Positions 10,092-19,652 are shown, counted from the stretch's first letter. The stretch is DNA of 64,000 nt from Chondrinema litorale (GCF_026250525.1 NZ_CP111056.1:107696-171695), one strand, 5' to 3'. Numbers and translations are program-made. Notes: a model not told the origin generated them from the letters alone.

Positions 10092-10315
10092 TATATAATT
10101 TTCTGATGCCATTGAAATGGCATTTGATTCATTAGAATCTAAATATATACAATGCTTTTCTTGTTAAAAATTTATAGGTACCTGTAAATAGAAATCAGCT
10201 CGCTAAAGTAGCCTATCTTTTATCCCGAATTGGGGGATGTGTAATGTGATTGATGAATAGAACAATTATAAACGAATATCTTAGTTTTTGGGAGAGATAG
10301 AAATGTATGCTCCTG

Positions 10316-10587
10316 GAATCCAGCGATTAGCTTAAGCAAGCTTATTGATTAACACAAACAACTTGTACCTTTCTGGCAGTTAGCTTTTGGAAGAAGCCCT
10401 AAGGCCAAATGGTGCTTATTAAGCCCTGCAGGCCGCACCCTTCCTGAAATCTGGCTGGGAAGTATAAAGTCCTCAGGGACGATTGTTGATTTAATTGGTG
10501 GCACACTAAGTGACCCCGTATGGAATGATTCATCAAACTTTAAGATACCTCCCCCAAAAGCTTTTTTAAAGTTTAAAATGTAAAATT
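10316..10587 (+). ncRNA. candidate IS110 bridge RNA / left-end leader
   Basis: IS110-group elements encode a structured bridge RNA in the leader between the left end and the transposase. This 272-base leader is open of coding sequence and present in both copies. Seen in it: TAAGGCCAA (10400-10408) is the reverse complement of TTGGCCTTA at the right target flank (11948-11956). TTTCTGG (10370-10376) resembles the left flank CTCCTGG, allowing two G-U pairs. A small hairpin (GCTT/AAGC) lies between these two. GTATGGAAT (10518-10526) equals the last nine bases of the element. These fit target and donor guides. Exact transcript ends are unknown. Confidence 0.6.
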
Positions 10588-11916
10588 ATGAAAAAGAAAA
10601 TCACAATGGAGGTAGTTAATCCCCTTGCAGCCGGTATTGATGTAGGTTCTAGAAGTCATTTTGTAAGTATTGGTCAAACAAAAGAAGATGTTAGAGAATT
10701 TGGTGTATATACCAAAGATCATAATGCAATGATTGAGTGGTTAAAGAAAGCTAAGATTACTACGGTAGCCATGGAAAGTACAGGTAGTTATTGGCAAACA
10801 TTATTTAGTGCATTACAATTGGCAGAATTTGAGGTAATACTGGTTAATGGCAGGGATGTAAAAAATGTGAAAGGTAAAAAGACAGATATGTTAGATTGTA
10901 TTTGGATTCAAAAACTACACAGTCTGGGGCTTTTAAGAGGTAGTTATTTACCTGATGAACATACTCGAGAATTGCATACCTATTGTTTATATAGACAGAA
11001 ATTAATAGAACAAAGCTCCAAGTATATAAATAGAATACAGAAGAATCTTCGCTTAATGAATATTAGGTTAGATGTTGCTATCAATGATATTACAGGTAAA
11101 ACTGGTTCTGCTATCCTTAATGCTATTCTTTTAGGAGAGAGAAATCCCAAAACACTTTCAGAACTAGCAGATGTAAGGGTCAAAAAAAGTAAAGAAGAAA
11201 TTGCTAAATCTTTAGATGGGGAATGGAAAGACGACCTACTATATGTTATTAAAGACTGTTGGCAAACTTATCAATATTACCAAGACAGAATTCGAGACCT
11301 AGATATTTGCGTAGAAAATACACTAAAAAAGGGGCTTAATATTATTAAAAAAGTAAAACTTCCAGATGTTGGAATGAAACAGCTAAGTAAAAATGATCCA
11401 AAATTTGATTTACGTTCACTGGCCTATCAGATACTTGGCATAGATCTATATCAAATTGGAGGGGTTCGAAATGGGACAGTATTAACAGTTTTGAGCACAT
11501 TGGGAAGTGGAATTAATAAATTTCCTACCTCTAAACACTTTGTGAGTTGGCTAAGGTTAGCTCCTAATAATAAAATAAGTGGTGGCAAAATATTAAGTAG
11601 TAGGACTCAAAAAGGGAAAAATCAGTTGAGCATTTCACTTAGAAGAGCTGCTAATGCAATTGGAAATACTAAAACTCACCCACTTAAAAAGTTTTTTTCT
11701 AGAATCGCTTACAAAAAAGGTAGAGGTGCAGCTATTACTGCTACTGCCAGAAAATTAGCTGTAATTATTTATAGGATGCTTCTCTATAAAGAGGACTTCA
11801 ATCCAGGACTCCATGCGAATGAGGAAAGGGAAAGGCTGAAAAAGATCATAGCAGTCAGGAAAAAAGTGGCAGCATTGAACCTTACTGATGCCGAAAAGGG
11901 AGCTATTTTCACTTAG
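10588..11916 (+). CDS. IS110 family transposase (DEDD recombinase), copy A
   Basis: A 442-residue transposase. The N-terminal RuvC-like DEDD domain shows D18 (GIDVGS), E63 (AMESTGSYW), D100 and D103 (KKTDMLD). The C-terminal Transposase_20 domain carries the phrase FVSWLRLAPNNKISGGKI, after which the catalytic serine is expected in the RRAAN region. It is full length and intact. The protein is identical to the copy at 16543-17871, which implies very recent duplication. It catalyses bridge-RNA-guided recombination of the element. Confidence 0.95.
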   Translation: MKKKITMEVVNPLAAGIDVGSRSHFVSIGQTKEDVREFGVYTKDHNAMIEWLKKAKITTVAMESTGSYWQTLFSALQLAEFEVILVNGRDVKNVKGKKTDMLDCIWIQKLHSLGLLRGSYLPDEHTRELHTYCLYRQKLIEQSSKYINRIQKNLRLMNIRLDVAINDITGKTGSAILNAILLGERNPKTLSELADVRVKKSKEEIAKSLDGEWKDDLLYVIKDCWQTYQYYQDRIRDLDICVENTLKKGLNIIKKVKLPDVGMKQLSKNDPKFDLRSLAYQILGIDLYQIGGVRNGTVLTVLSTLGSGINKFPTSKHFVSWLRLAPNNKISGGKILSSRTQKGKNQLSISLRRAANAIGNTKTHPLKKFFSRIAYKKGRGAAITATARKLAVIIYRMLLYKEDFNPGLHANEERERLKKIIAVRKKVAALNLTDAEKGAIFT

Positions 11917-12041
11917 GAGGCAAGGAAAGTGGAAGAGTTGTATGGAATTGGCCTTACACAAAGCTGTAAGCCCATGAAAAACAAAGAAAAATTACAAAAA
12001 ACAACAACGAAAGCGAGGGTCGACTCGACAGAGGTCGTCCC

Positions 12042-13624
12042 CAATGCTATTAAGTTAAGCATTTTTCTATCTATTTTTTGATTGGTAATGTATCAATAAC
12101 ATTTGCAGATGATACATTTTCACCATCATCATTTGCTATTTTAAATTTTGAACATTAGAATTAGACCTCACTATCTAAATACAGGAAGCTGGGTATCGGG
12201 CGATATGGATTATTACAGACTTTTCCTTATTTGTTGTACTGGGTAATCACACCTGCCCGCTGCTTGATCCTTGTCCCCCTTGGAAAATGTCTTCCCGGCT
12301 TTATAGCTGTCATCGAACTTGCGATTTTATCGGTGAGTATCTTTAATATCCTATCTATACAGCGACAGGAGAGGAAATCTATGATACTCTTTCGCCAGAA
12401 CCTATAGGCATTCTTCCAATTGCACTTGTAGTCTAACCGCCTCTTGGCCGTTTTCCGTTTTATGATATCCTGCGCAGGAGCGGCCACTAGACTGGTCATG
12501 TTGAGGGTAAATATATGTGCGTAGAACTCCTGTAGTACACCTTGTGCTTTTTTACAGCCGAACTGTTCTATCTTCATCTTGGGTTTGAGTTTCTTGAAGC
12601 ATTCCTCCACGCCCCATCTCAAATGGTAGAGTCCTTTGATGTCATCAGTGGTGTATTCATCTTGATCGAGCAAGGAAGTGATGAGCAGTTCTGTCTCCCC
12701 GGTATCCAGTTCCACCTTGACCACCCTTACCCTTATGGGGGAATCGTCCATCTCATCTCTGGTGCAGGTGAGCCGCTCCTTGCGACTTGGTCGCCACTCT
12801 ATGATAAAGTCTTCCCTTTCCTCCAGCATCACCTGCTTGGTGAAGTTGGAGGCACCCACAGCGAAACGTACGCAGAAGTCACGCCCTGCAAACATAAGAT
12901 GCTTTAATACCGAAAAATATCCGAAGTTCCTATCTAAGAGGAAAAGGCCTTCCATGTGGGCAATGGTCTCAAGGATATCATAGAGCATGGATTTTTCTCC
13001 TGTATCCATCCTGTCCAAACGGCTATCCACGACTATATTGTTCAGCACATCATGCATAAAGAATATCCGTGCCGCGCAGCGGTCCACACCGTGGGAAGTG
13101 GTAGCATGCACTCCGAAAACGTCCTTTATGTCATCGGAGATGGGCAGGTTCAGGCTGCTACCATCGCCAGCGAGCAGCACATGTTCTTTCCAGTAACGTT
13201 TGTTCGAGATCATGTAGCTCTCGACAGTCAAACCATTGAGGTCATTGAAGAAAGTTGGCGATATCTTGTATCTTGCCTGGGTGAAGGCACTACCGGTTAC
13301 TACTGGTGCCAAGAGTTCTGGGAGTATTTCTTGTATATTGTACTCCACAGACTCCTTAAAAAGGTTGAGGATACACTTGGTTATGTTGGCGAAACTGAGT
13401 GGTGAAGCTCTTGTAAAGTCCTTTTCCGAGCACCTGTAAAGCTCAGGACTCCTTGGGCTATGGATGAGGGCAAAGATTTTTTTTTGAAGGTCCGTAAGAT
13501 ACCTTCTCATTGAGAATCCTGTTCATGGTAATACCGTTTTCTAAATTCACATAACAAAATTTATCTAAATATAGTAAGATTTTGCTGTTTCACATCATGT
13601 GGATTCCTTAACTTAATAGCATTG
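12042..13624 (-). mobile_element. IS4-family insertion sequence
   Basis: 1583 bases with perfect 18-bp terminal inverted repeats: CAATGCTATTAAGTTAAG at 12042-12059 and its complement at 13607-13624. They are flanked by a 10-bp target duplication AGGTCGTCCC (12032-12041 and 13625-13634). It is inserted in orfA of the IS3 element. Its coding region is visibly richer in GC than the host DNA. Confidence 0.95.
12227..13510 (-). CDS. IS4 family transposase
   Basis: A 427-residue DDE transposase. First catalytic aspartate in LLAGDGSSLNLP, second in LFLLDRNFGYF. The Y-2-R-3-E-6-K signature of the IS4 family is in YHLRWGVEECFKKLK. It is intact and full length, with complete inverted repeats around it, so it is probably still active. 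The long plus-strand frames over this region are shadows. Confidence 0.93.
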   Translation of the reverse strand: MRRYLTDLQKKIFALIHSPRSPELYRCSEKDFTRASPLSFANITKCILNLFKESVEYNIQEILPELLAPVVTGSAFTQARYKISPTFFNDLNGLTVESYMISNKRYWKEHVLLAGDGSSLNLPISDDIKDVFGVHATTSHGVDRCAARIFFMHDVLNNIVVDSRLDRMDTGEKSMLYDILETIAHMEGLFLLDRNFGYFSVLKHLMFAGRDFCVRFAVGASNFTKQVMLEEREDFIIEWRPSRKERLTCTRDEMDDSPIRVRVVKVELDTGETELLITSLLDQDEYTTDDIKGLYHLRWGVEECFKKLKPKMKIEQFGCKKAQGVLQEFYAHIFTLNMTSLVAAPAQDIIKRKTAKRRLDYKCNWKNAYRFWRKSIIDFLSCRCIDRILKILTDKIASSMTAIKPGRHFPRGTRIKQRAGVITQYNK

Positions 13625-14506
13625 AGGTCGTCCCAACGAAACGAATTTTGACGTTAGCACAGCGTCAGAAGATTATCGAATACTATAATACTGGTGGTCG
13701 GTAAACTTGTTTAGACAGTGGTTGAGAACAGAAAGACGAAGAGAAAATAACCAACTCAAAAACAGTCAATGCAAATGGATGATCCAGACTACAAGGATAA
13801 AGATGCTGAAATTGCAGCCCTCAAAAAAGCACTCCAACAAAAAGAGAAAGAGCTGAATTATGCTAAAATGAAGCATAAGGCATTGGATATTTTAATTGAA
13901 ATCGCTGAAGAAAGATTTGACATCATAATAAAGCTTGCAGCTGCAAAAAAGTCTGGGCCTTGGCGGTAGACAAGATGCGTCTTGTGTTTCCATTGTTGAG
14001 TTTGACCTTAATCTGTAGTTTTTATGATCGACATCGGCAAAGTTATTATGAGGCTGTACGACGTGAGAAAGCTTATCAAGAAATAGCAGATAAAGTCATC
14101 AAAAAAGTAAGTTCACTCAGAGAAGTATTGCCAGGTATTGGTACTTCAAAGCTGCATTTTTTGATGAAAGATTGGCTAAAAACTGAAGGGATTAAAATGG
14201 GCAGAGATAAACTACATGAGCTGCTTAGAGATAGAAGTTTGCTGATAAAAAAAAGAGATGGCATCAGAACTACTAATTCCAATCATCATTACAGAAAATA
14301 CAATGATAAACGTCGAAGTTTAGAAGTCACTAGACCTGAGAGATTATGGGTATCCGATATTACCGCGTCGCGTAGACCTATGTGCCAGTAAAGGGTAATT
14401 ACTCGTATCTAAGTTTGGTTACTGATGCTTATTCTAGAAAGGTAGTAGGTTGGGCAATGGAAGATAGTCTAGAAGCTGAAGGGCCGATGAAAGCGCTACG
14501 GATGGC

Positions 14507-14745
14507 CCCCATGGACGTATGTTTGAATCCCTTAATCTAAGGTATTAAATTACAAGAAAAGATGAGGAGAGAATGACGCCATGGAAGATACGTTTTATAC
14601 GATATCGAGCAGTTGCCACTGTGGCCATTGATTTACAATTCATTTCTCTCTTTTCTTTATAGGAACAACAGTATTTAGGGGAGAGATATCTACCTCGGAT
14701 AATTTACGTGAGAATCCGTTCCACGGTGGCCATAAAGAAATTCTA
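14507..14745 (+). ncRNA. candidate bridge-RNA leader of the second IS110 element (weak)
   Basis: A non-coding left leader. It contains ACAGTAT near 14670, matching the seven bases ACAGTAT just inside the right end of the element, as a donor guide would. It also has two related motifs ending GTGGCCAT (near 14623 and 14732). No convincing target guide was found by eye. Confidence 0.3.
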
Positions 14746-15868
14746 ATGAAAAACACAATTTTAAAAAAATGCTTCGGAATTGACAGCGTGGCTGCCACAT
14801 TTCAAAAGATACCTTTTCGGTTCAATATGGGATGCTTACCCAAGAATTAGATGTACGATATGGGGCAAAGAGAATTTTCAAAAATACCTTGAGCGACATC
14901 GAAAATTTTATTGTTTGGGCAAATAAAAAGCTAGATGACACCAGTCTTCCGACCCTTTTTGTGGTAGAAGCTACAGGGGTGTATTATGAGAACTTGGCAT
15001 ATGTTTTATCGGATACAAATCTACGGGTCAGTGTACTGTTGCCCAATAAAGCTAAAGCTTTTGCAGAAAGTCTAGACACAAAATCTGGGAGGTCCCATCT
15101 AAGACTGATGAATTAGATGCTATTATGCTGTGTCGTATGGGATTAGAACGAACACTACCCATTTGGCAAGCTCCCGATACTACTTTGAGAGAAATTAAAC
15201 TGTTGACTAGGGAGCGAAGTCAATATCAAAAAAAGAAGACGGCTGCAATTAACCAGCTCCATGCTTATAAGAATGGTTTTGATGTCCCCAAAATCATTAT
15301 TGAGCGCTTAGAGCAAGAAATCGAGTCCCTTCTTGATACGATTGTAATAATAGAGCAACAACTATCTGTACTTGTAGAGCAAGAAAAAGATATAAAGCAA
15401 ACCATTGACAGAATTACAAAAGTACCTGGTCTAGGTGTGATAAGTGTACTAACCGTACTTGCTGAAACTAATAATTTTTCTTTGGTAAATAACATCAAAC
15501 AGTTGGTAAGTTATGCAGGCTTGGATGTGCAACTTAACCAATCTGGAAAAAGTAGTAAAAGAGCTAGAATTTCTAAAAAAGGCCACCGTGGCAACGGGAA
15601 TTCTCACATCAGAAAAGCTTTGTACATGCCTGCTCTTGCGGCTTGTAACAGTAAGAATTCAAGTTTACATGATTTTTATGAGGGGGTCATTGAAAAAAAG
15701 CCTTGCAAAAAGATTGGAGTCATTGCTGTAGAACGTAAGCTATTAATATTAATTTATTCGTTGTGGAAATCGAAAGAAGAGTTTGATGTAAAACGACATC
15801 AATCACAAAAAGAAATTTCATGTACAATACAAAAAAATAAGAGCGAGTTAGTACTCACTCTAAACTAG
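14746..15868 (+). pseudogene. IS110 family transposase, frameshifted
   Basis: The likely start is ATG 14746 (MKNTILKKCFGID, the first catalytic aspartate). The frame is lost within ~20 codons and resumes at 14832 (MLTQELDVRYG), with the glutamate in VEATGVYYENL. It breaks again near 15090-15125, where KTDELDA should run through, and continues 15125-15868 with the C-terminal domain (VPGLGVISVLTVLAE, SYAGLDVQLNQSGKS). At least two frameshifts make it inactive. Confidence 0.82.
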
Positions 15869-16542
15869 ATGGACTTCGGTATAAAACTTCCTACCATGTC
15901 CTCTTTCGGGTAATTAAATTTACTGATTTTTATTTGTTTTTAAACACAGTATCAATGGCATTAAAACAAAGAAAGAATAGGAAATCAGTAAAACTGATGC
16001 ACCATCGACCGCCGACCCGGTCAGATCGTGGTAGTCAGTATTGTTCCAATGATTATACAAAGCTTTTGAAGAAAAATAAGATTGAAATTAGTATGGTTCA
16101 AACTGGCGACCCAAGAGACAATGGGGGCCGTCCCACGGGATTGCTGAAAGAATGCACAGGACGCTGAAAACGGAGTTTTTATATGGTAAACCGAAGGGGT
16201 TTTTATCTACCGCAGCAGCTTCAGCCACAATGGAAAAAAACATTGAAGCATATAATAATATCAGACCCCATGCCAGTGTAGATTACCTCACCCCTGCTCA
16301 AGCACATTGCTTGGAGGGTAAAATACATAAACGGTGGAAAGCTCCCGGTTGGAAACCTGATTGGAAAAACCGAAAGAGCCGTAAAAAAGAAATCAATCTA
16401 GAAGACTACTATGAATTTAATGGTGTAAAAGGATTCTAAAAATAGTACAACATACTTTAGTCACTAATTCTATGATTATACTCTAAAAAAGTGTAGAAAT
16501 CTGTAAGGCTATTCCATACAACTCTTCCACTTTCCTTGCCTC

Positions 16543-17871
16543 CTAAGTGAAAATAGCTCCCTTTTCGGCATCAGTAAGGTTCAATGCTGCCACTTTTTTC
16601 CTGACTGCTATGATCTTTTTCAGCCTTTCCCTTTCCTCATTCGCATGGAGTCCTGGATTGAAGTCCTCTTTATAGAGAAGCATCCTATAAATAATTACAG
16701 CTAATTTTCTGGCAGTAGCAGTAATAGCTGCACCTCTACCTTTTTTGTAAGCGATTCTAGAAAAAAACTTTTTAAGTGGGTGAGTTTTAGTATTTCCAAT
16801 TGCATTAGCAGCTCTTCTAAGTGAAATGCTCAACTGATTTTTCCCTTTTTGAGTCCTACTACTTAATATTTTGCCACCACTTATTTTATTATTAGGAGCT
16901 AACCTTAGCCAACTCACAAAGTGTTTAGAGGTAGGAAATTTATTAATTCCACTTCCCAATGTGCTCAAAACTGTTAATACTGTCCCATTTCGAACCCCTC
17001 CAATTTGATATAGATCTATGCCAAGTATCTGATAGGCCAGTGAACGTAAATCAAATTTTGGATCATTTTTACTTAGCTGTTTCATTCCAACATCTGGAAG
17101 TTTTACTTTTTTAATAATATTAAGCCCCTTTTTTAGTGTATTTTCTACGCAAATATCTAGGTCTCGAATTCTGTCTTGGTAATATTGATAAGTTTGCCAA
17201 CAGTCTTTAATAACATATAGTAGGTCGTCTTTCCATTCCCCATCTAAAGATTTAGCAATTTCTTCTTTACTTTTTTTGACCCTTACATCTGCTAGTTCTG
17301 AAAGTGTTTTGGGATTTCTCTCTCCTAAAAGAATAGCATTAAGGATAGCAGAACCAGTTTTACCTGTAATATCATTGATAGCAACATCTAACCTAATATT
17401 CATTAAGCGAAGATTCTTCTGTATTCTATTTATATACTTGGAGCTTTGTTCTATTAATTTCTGTCTATATAAACAATAGGTATGCAATTCTCGAGTATGT
17501 TCATCAGGTAAATAACTACCTCTTAAAAGCCCCAGACTGTGTAGTTTTTGAATCCAAATACAATCTAACATATCTGTCTTTTTACCTTTCACATTTTTTA
17601 CATCCCTGCCATTAACCAGTATTACCTCAAATTCTGCCAATTGTAATGCACTAAATAATGTTTGCCAATAACTACCTGTACTTTCCATGGCTACCGTAGT
17701 AATCTTAGCTTTCTTTAACCACTCAATCATTGCATTATGATCTTTGGTATATACACCAAATTCTCTAACATCTTCTTTTGTTTGACCAATACTTACAAAA
17801 TGACTTCTAGAACCTACATCAATACCGGCTGCAAGGGGATTAACTACCTCCATTGTGATTTTCTTTTTCAT
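16543..17871 (-). CDS. IS110 family transposase (DEDD recombinase), copy B
   Basis: 442 residues, identical to the protein of copy A, with the same catalytic residues (D18, E63, D100, D103). Intact. The start ATG is preceded by the same leader, which holds the candidate bridge RNA. Confidence 0.95.
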   Translation of the reverse strand: MKKKITMEVVNPLAAGIDVGSRSHFVSIGQTKEDVREFGVYTKDHNAMIEWLKKAKITTVAMESTGSYWQTLFSALQLAEFEVILVNGRDVKNVKGKKTDMLDCIWIQKLHSLGLLRGSYLPDEHTRELHTYCLYRQKLIEQSSKYINRIQKNLRLMNIRLDVAINDITGKTGSAILNAILLGERNPKTLSELADVRVKKSKEEIAKSLDGEWKDDLLYVIKDCWQTYQYYQDRIRDLDICVENTLKKGLNIIKKVKLPDVGMKQLSKNDPKFDLRSLAYQILGIDLYQIGGVRNGTVLTVLSTLGSGINKFPTSKHFVSWLRLAPNNKISGGKILSSRTQKGKNQLSISLRRAANAIGNTKTHPLKKFFSRIAYKKGRGAAITATARKLAVIIYRMLLYKEDFNPGLHANEERERLKKIIAVRKKVAALNLTDAEKGAIFT

Positions 17872-18143
17872 AATTTTACATTTTAAACTTTAAAAAAGCT
17901 TTTGGGGGAGGTATCTTAAAGTTTGATGAATCATTCCATACGGGGTCACTTAGTGTGCCACCAATTAAATCAACAATCGTCCCTGAGGACTTTATACTTC
18001 CCAGCCAGATTTCAGGAAGGGTGCGGCCTGCAGGGCTTAATAAGCACCATTTGGCCTTAGGGCTTCTTCCAAAAGCTAACTGCCAGAAAGGTACAAGTTG
18101 TTTGTGTTAATCAATAAGCTTGCTTAAGCTAATCGCTGGATTC
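17872..18143 (-). ncRNA. candidate IS110 bridge RNA / leader, copy B
   Basis: Inverted copy of the leader at 10316-10587 with the same guide-like words. Its right target flank here reads AGCCTTACAG, so the RTG-like word pairs over only six bases (GCCTTA) rather than nine. Confidence 0.55.
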
Positions 18144-18283
18144 TAGGAGATTTCAAAAGAGTCCATAACTATTATTATGTTAAATAATACAATTTAAACA
18201 AAGTATATTTGATCTTTTATTTCTATCTAGCCCAATTTTATAATAAGAGGTCTGATCATATAATTTTAGTTTAATGTTTAATG

Positions 18284-19621
18284 GGGTGCACGACAAACTT
18301 CCTCTAAGCAGCTATTTTTAGTGGGCTTTGTCGTCCTCTGATTACGTCAACAACTGTGTCCCATTTTGCACGATTCTTAGTCACCCTGAGTTGGAGCATG
18401 GCACGTGCACCCTTAATCGACCATCGCTGTCCTGATAACTTCATTCTTTTTTGTATCACATTTCGGTGCGCCGACTCAATGGCACCACTGCCGATGAAAA
18501 CCCCGTTTTTTCTCAATGTCCCATAGTACATCCTATGTAAGTTTTTCAAGTAATATTCCTTTAGCCTTTTCAGCATGGAAAGGCTTTCTGGAACCACCCT
18601 TTCGGCCAGCCAATCCATATGACGTGTAAGTGCCTCCACCCGGTCAGTGAGCAGATAGTTCTCCACACCACCTATCCAGTTATCATAGTCCTTTTTGTCC
18701 AGAAAAGCCACCTTGGCGAAATCATGGGCATATCCCATAGCATGGAAGTAATCCAGTACTTGGACGGCATTAGGATAATTCTCTTTCACCCATTTCCAGA
18801 TCCAAGGTGCGCCATCGGCAATAAAAATCGGATGCTCTACTTTTGGGACGAGTACTTGTAGTCTTGGAAGGAATTCATCTGAACTGCCCAGGTGTGCCAC
18901 ATATTCCGATTCCCCAATATCTAACTGCGGACCTTCCAAGGCTTCTTTGATAGGAACGCTGAACACCCTGCCCAGCTTTATCTCCTTCCACTTTTCCTCC
19001 CTTGTGAATATCATCGAACCATCCATTTCGACATAATGATAGTGGGTCGAAACGATATCGGTACATGTTTTTTCCTGTGACTTGGTCTTCTTCAAAACTT
19101 GCTCATCTTCAATTATCTGACCTATACGCTCGCTGACACGCTCTACCTGTTTAGCACTCACCTTGATACCCAATAACTTGTCAAGGGTCTCACTGGCCTG
19201 CCCGAATACATAGTCGCTACCCAAAAATACCATCAGTTCTTGTAGATAGGCACTTATCCTGAAGCCATGGGGACAAACCGCTAAGGGATGTTGTTTGTCG
19301 AGTACTAATGTACCTAGACTGGTCCTTACTTTTTTTTGATGTTCTTTTTGTAATGGCCATCACCAAGACCATCCTGAAGAACCTCCCTGCCCAGTTTGAG
19401 CCAAAGTTCTACAAATGTTTTTTCATATTCGTAAAAGTCGGTCTGACCTTTTTGAGACTCTTTCGCGGCTGCAAGCCATGCCTTGAGTTCATTGGCTATT
19501 TTCTGGGTAATGGCATCTTCTTTCATCGTAAGGATTCTTTTGGTTTGTACTATGACAAGATACTCATTATCTCAGATAATTCAACGATGATAGGTCAACT
19601 TGGGAAGTTTGTCGTGCACCC
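18284..19621 (-). mobile_element. ISKra4-family insertion sequence
   Basis: 1338 bases with perfect 19-bp terminal inverted repeats: GGGTGCACGACAAACTTCC at 18284-18302 and its complement at 19603-19621. They are flanked by an 8-bp duplication GTTTAATG (18276-18283 and 19622-19629). The element is richer in GC than its surroundings. Confidence 0.93.
18304..19526 (-). CDS. ISKra4 family transposase in two overlapping frames, possible -1 frameshift
   Basis: The N-terminal part is 19526-19326 (66 residues, ending KKNIKKK then stop). The main part continues in the -1 frame through LGTLVLDKQHPLAVCPHGF into 19233-18304, with the ISKra4-type core HYHYVEMDGSM, IFIADGAPWIW and the C-terminal motif GAIESAHRNVIQKRMKLSGQRW. 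The join falls on a run of eight A followed by G. It contains the heptamer A AAA AAG in the correct phase, a classic -1 slippery site. The ends of the element are perfect, so programmed frameshifting is as likely as decay. Confidence 0.75.
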
Positions 19622-19652
19622 GTTTAATGATACTCGGCAAACTTACCCCAAG

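Larger units (their letters stand above)
10316..11948 (+). mobile_element. IS110-family insertion sequence, copy A
   Basis: 1633 bases with an inverted twin at 16511-18143. The limits come from where the two copies stop matching. The left end starts GAATCCAGCG and the right end finishes GTATGGAAT. There are no terminal inverted repeats, as expected for IS110. The element has a 272-base non-coding left leader, the transposase gene and a short 32-base right end. The outer left flanks of both copies read CTCCT and the right flanks read GCCTTACA, which is the tip of an IS3 element. So both copies chose the same target in the same relative orientation. Confidence 0.9.
11974..13969 (+). pseudogene. 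IS3 orfA, interrupted by an IS4-family element and frameshifted
   Basis: The gene starts at ATG 11974 (MKNKEKLQKTTTKARVDS) and stops at the IS4-family insertion. After that element it resumes at 13635 with ILTLAQRQKIIEYYNTGGR, then shifts frame and continues as QWLRTERRRENNQ and the coiled region 13769-13969 (EIAALKKALQQKEKEL). This is the helix-turn-helix plus leucine-zipper layout of IS3 orfA. At least one stop or frameshift remains even after removing the insertion. Confidence 0.75.
14507..15959 (+). mobile_element. second, unrelated IS110-family element inside IS3 orfB
   Basis: 1453 bases bounded by a shared ATGGC: 14502-14506 at the left junction and 15955-15959 at the right. Removing one copy restores the IS3 reading frame (ALRMALKQRK). 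It has no terminal inverted repeats, a ~240-base non-coding left leader and a decayed transposase. It differs in sequence from the 1633-base element that caps the IS3. Confidence 0.85.
13960..16439 (+). pseudogene. IS3 orfB (DDE integrase), split by an IS110-family element and frameshifted
   Basis: The first part runs 13960-14506. It has the HTH_21 region (FYDRHRQSYYEAVRRE) and the start of the rve core (RLWVSDIT), followed by a frameshift near 14370 and then YSYLSLVTDAYSRKVVGW. The insertion at 14507-15959 splits the codons for ALRMA and LKQRK. The rest runs 15960-16439 with SDRGSQYCSNDY, another frameshift near 16130, and the C-terminal NNIRPHASVDYLTPAQAH. The family pattern is clear; the gene is dead. 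Confidence 0.8.
11949..16510 (+). mobile_element. degenerate IS3-family element, split by two other IS and capped at both tips by IS110
   Basis: Removing the insertions at 12042-13624 (plus a 10-bp duplication) and 14507-15959 leaves about 1.5 kb. It carries orfA and orfB of an IS3-family element. Left tip (inward): GGCCTTACAC. Right tip (inward, minus strand): AGCCTTACAG. These form a terminal inverted repeat. Outside each tip lies an IS110 copy, so the true outermost bases may be displaced. Both reading frames hold several frameshifts, so it is inactive. Confidence 0.75.
16511..18143 (-). mobile_element. IS110-family insertion sequence, copy B (inverted twin of copy A)
   Basis: 1633 bases, reverse orientation, matching copy A end to end as far as I compared. 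Its right end (16511) abuts the right tip of the degenerate IS3. Its left end (18143) abuts CTAGGAGA, i.e. CTCCTAG when read in the element's direction. Together with copy A it makes a 1.6-kb inverted repeat enclosing 4.56 kb. Confidence 0.92.

Noticed and set aside
12542..13439. Several plus-strand open frames across the IS4-family element
   Set aside because: They lie antisense to an intact transposase with clear DDE motifs; their translations have no recognisable domains.
10311..18149. The IS110 twins as terminal repeats of a single large transposon
   Set aside because: Each copy has its own flank consistent with separate target-site insertion, and the internal DNA is only a nested IS; no cargo genes are present.
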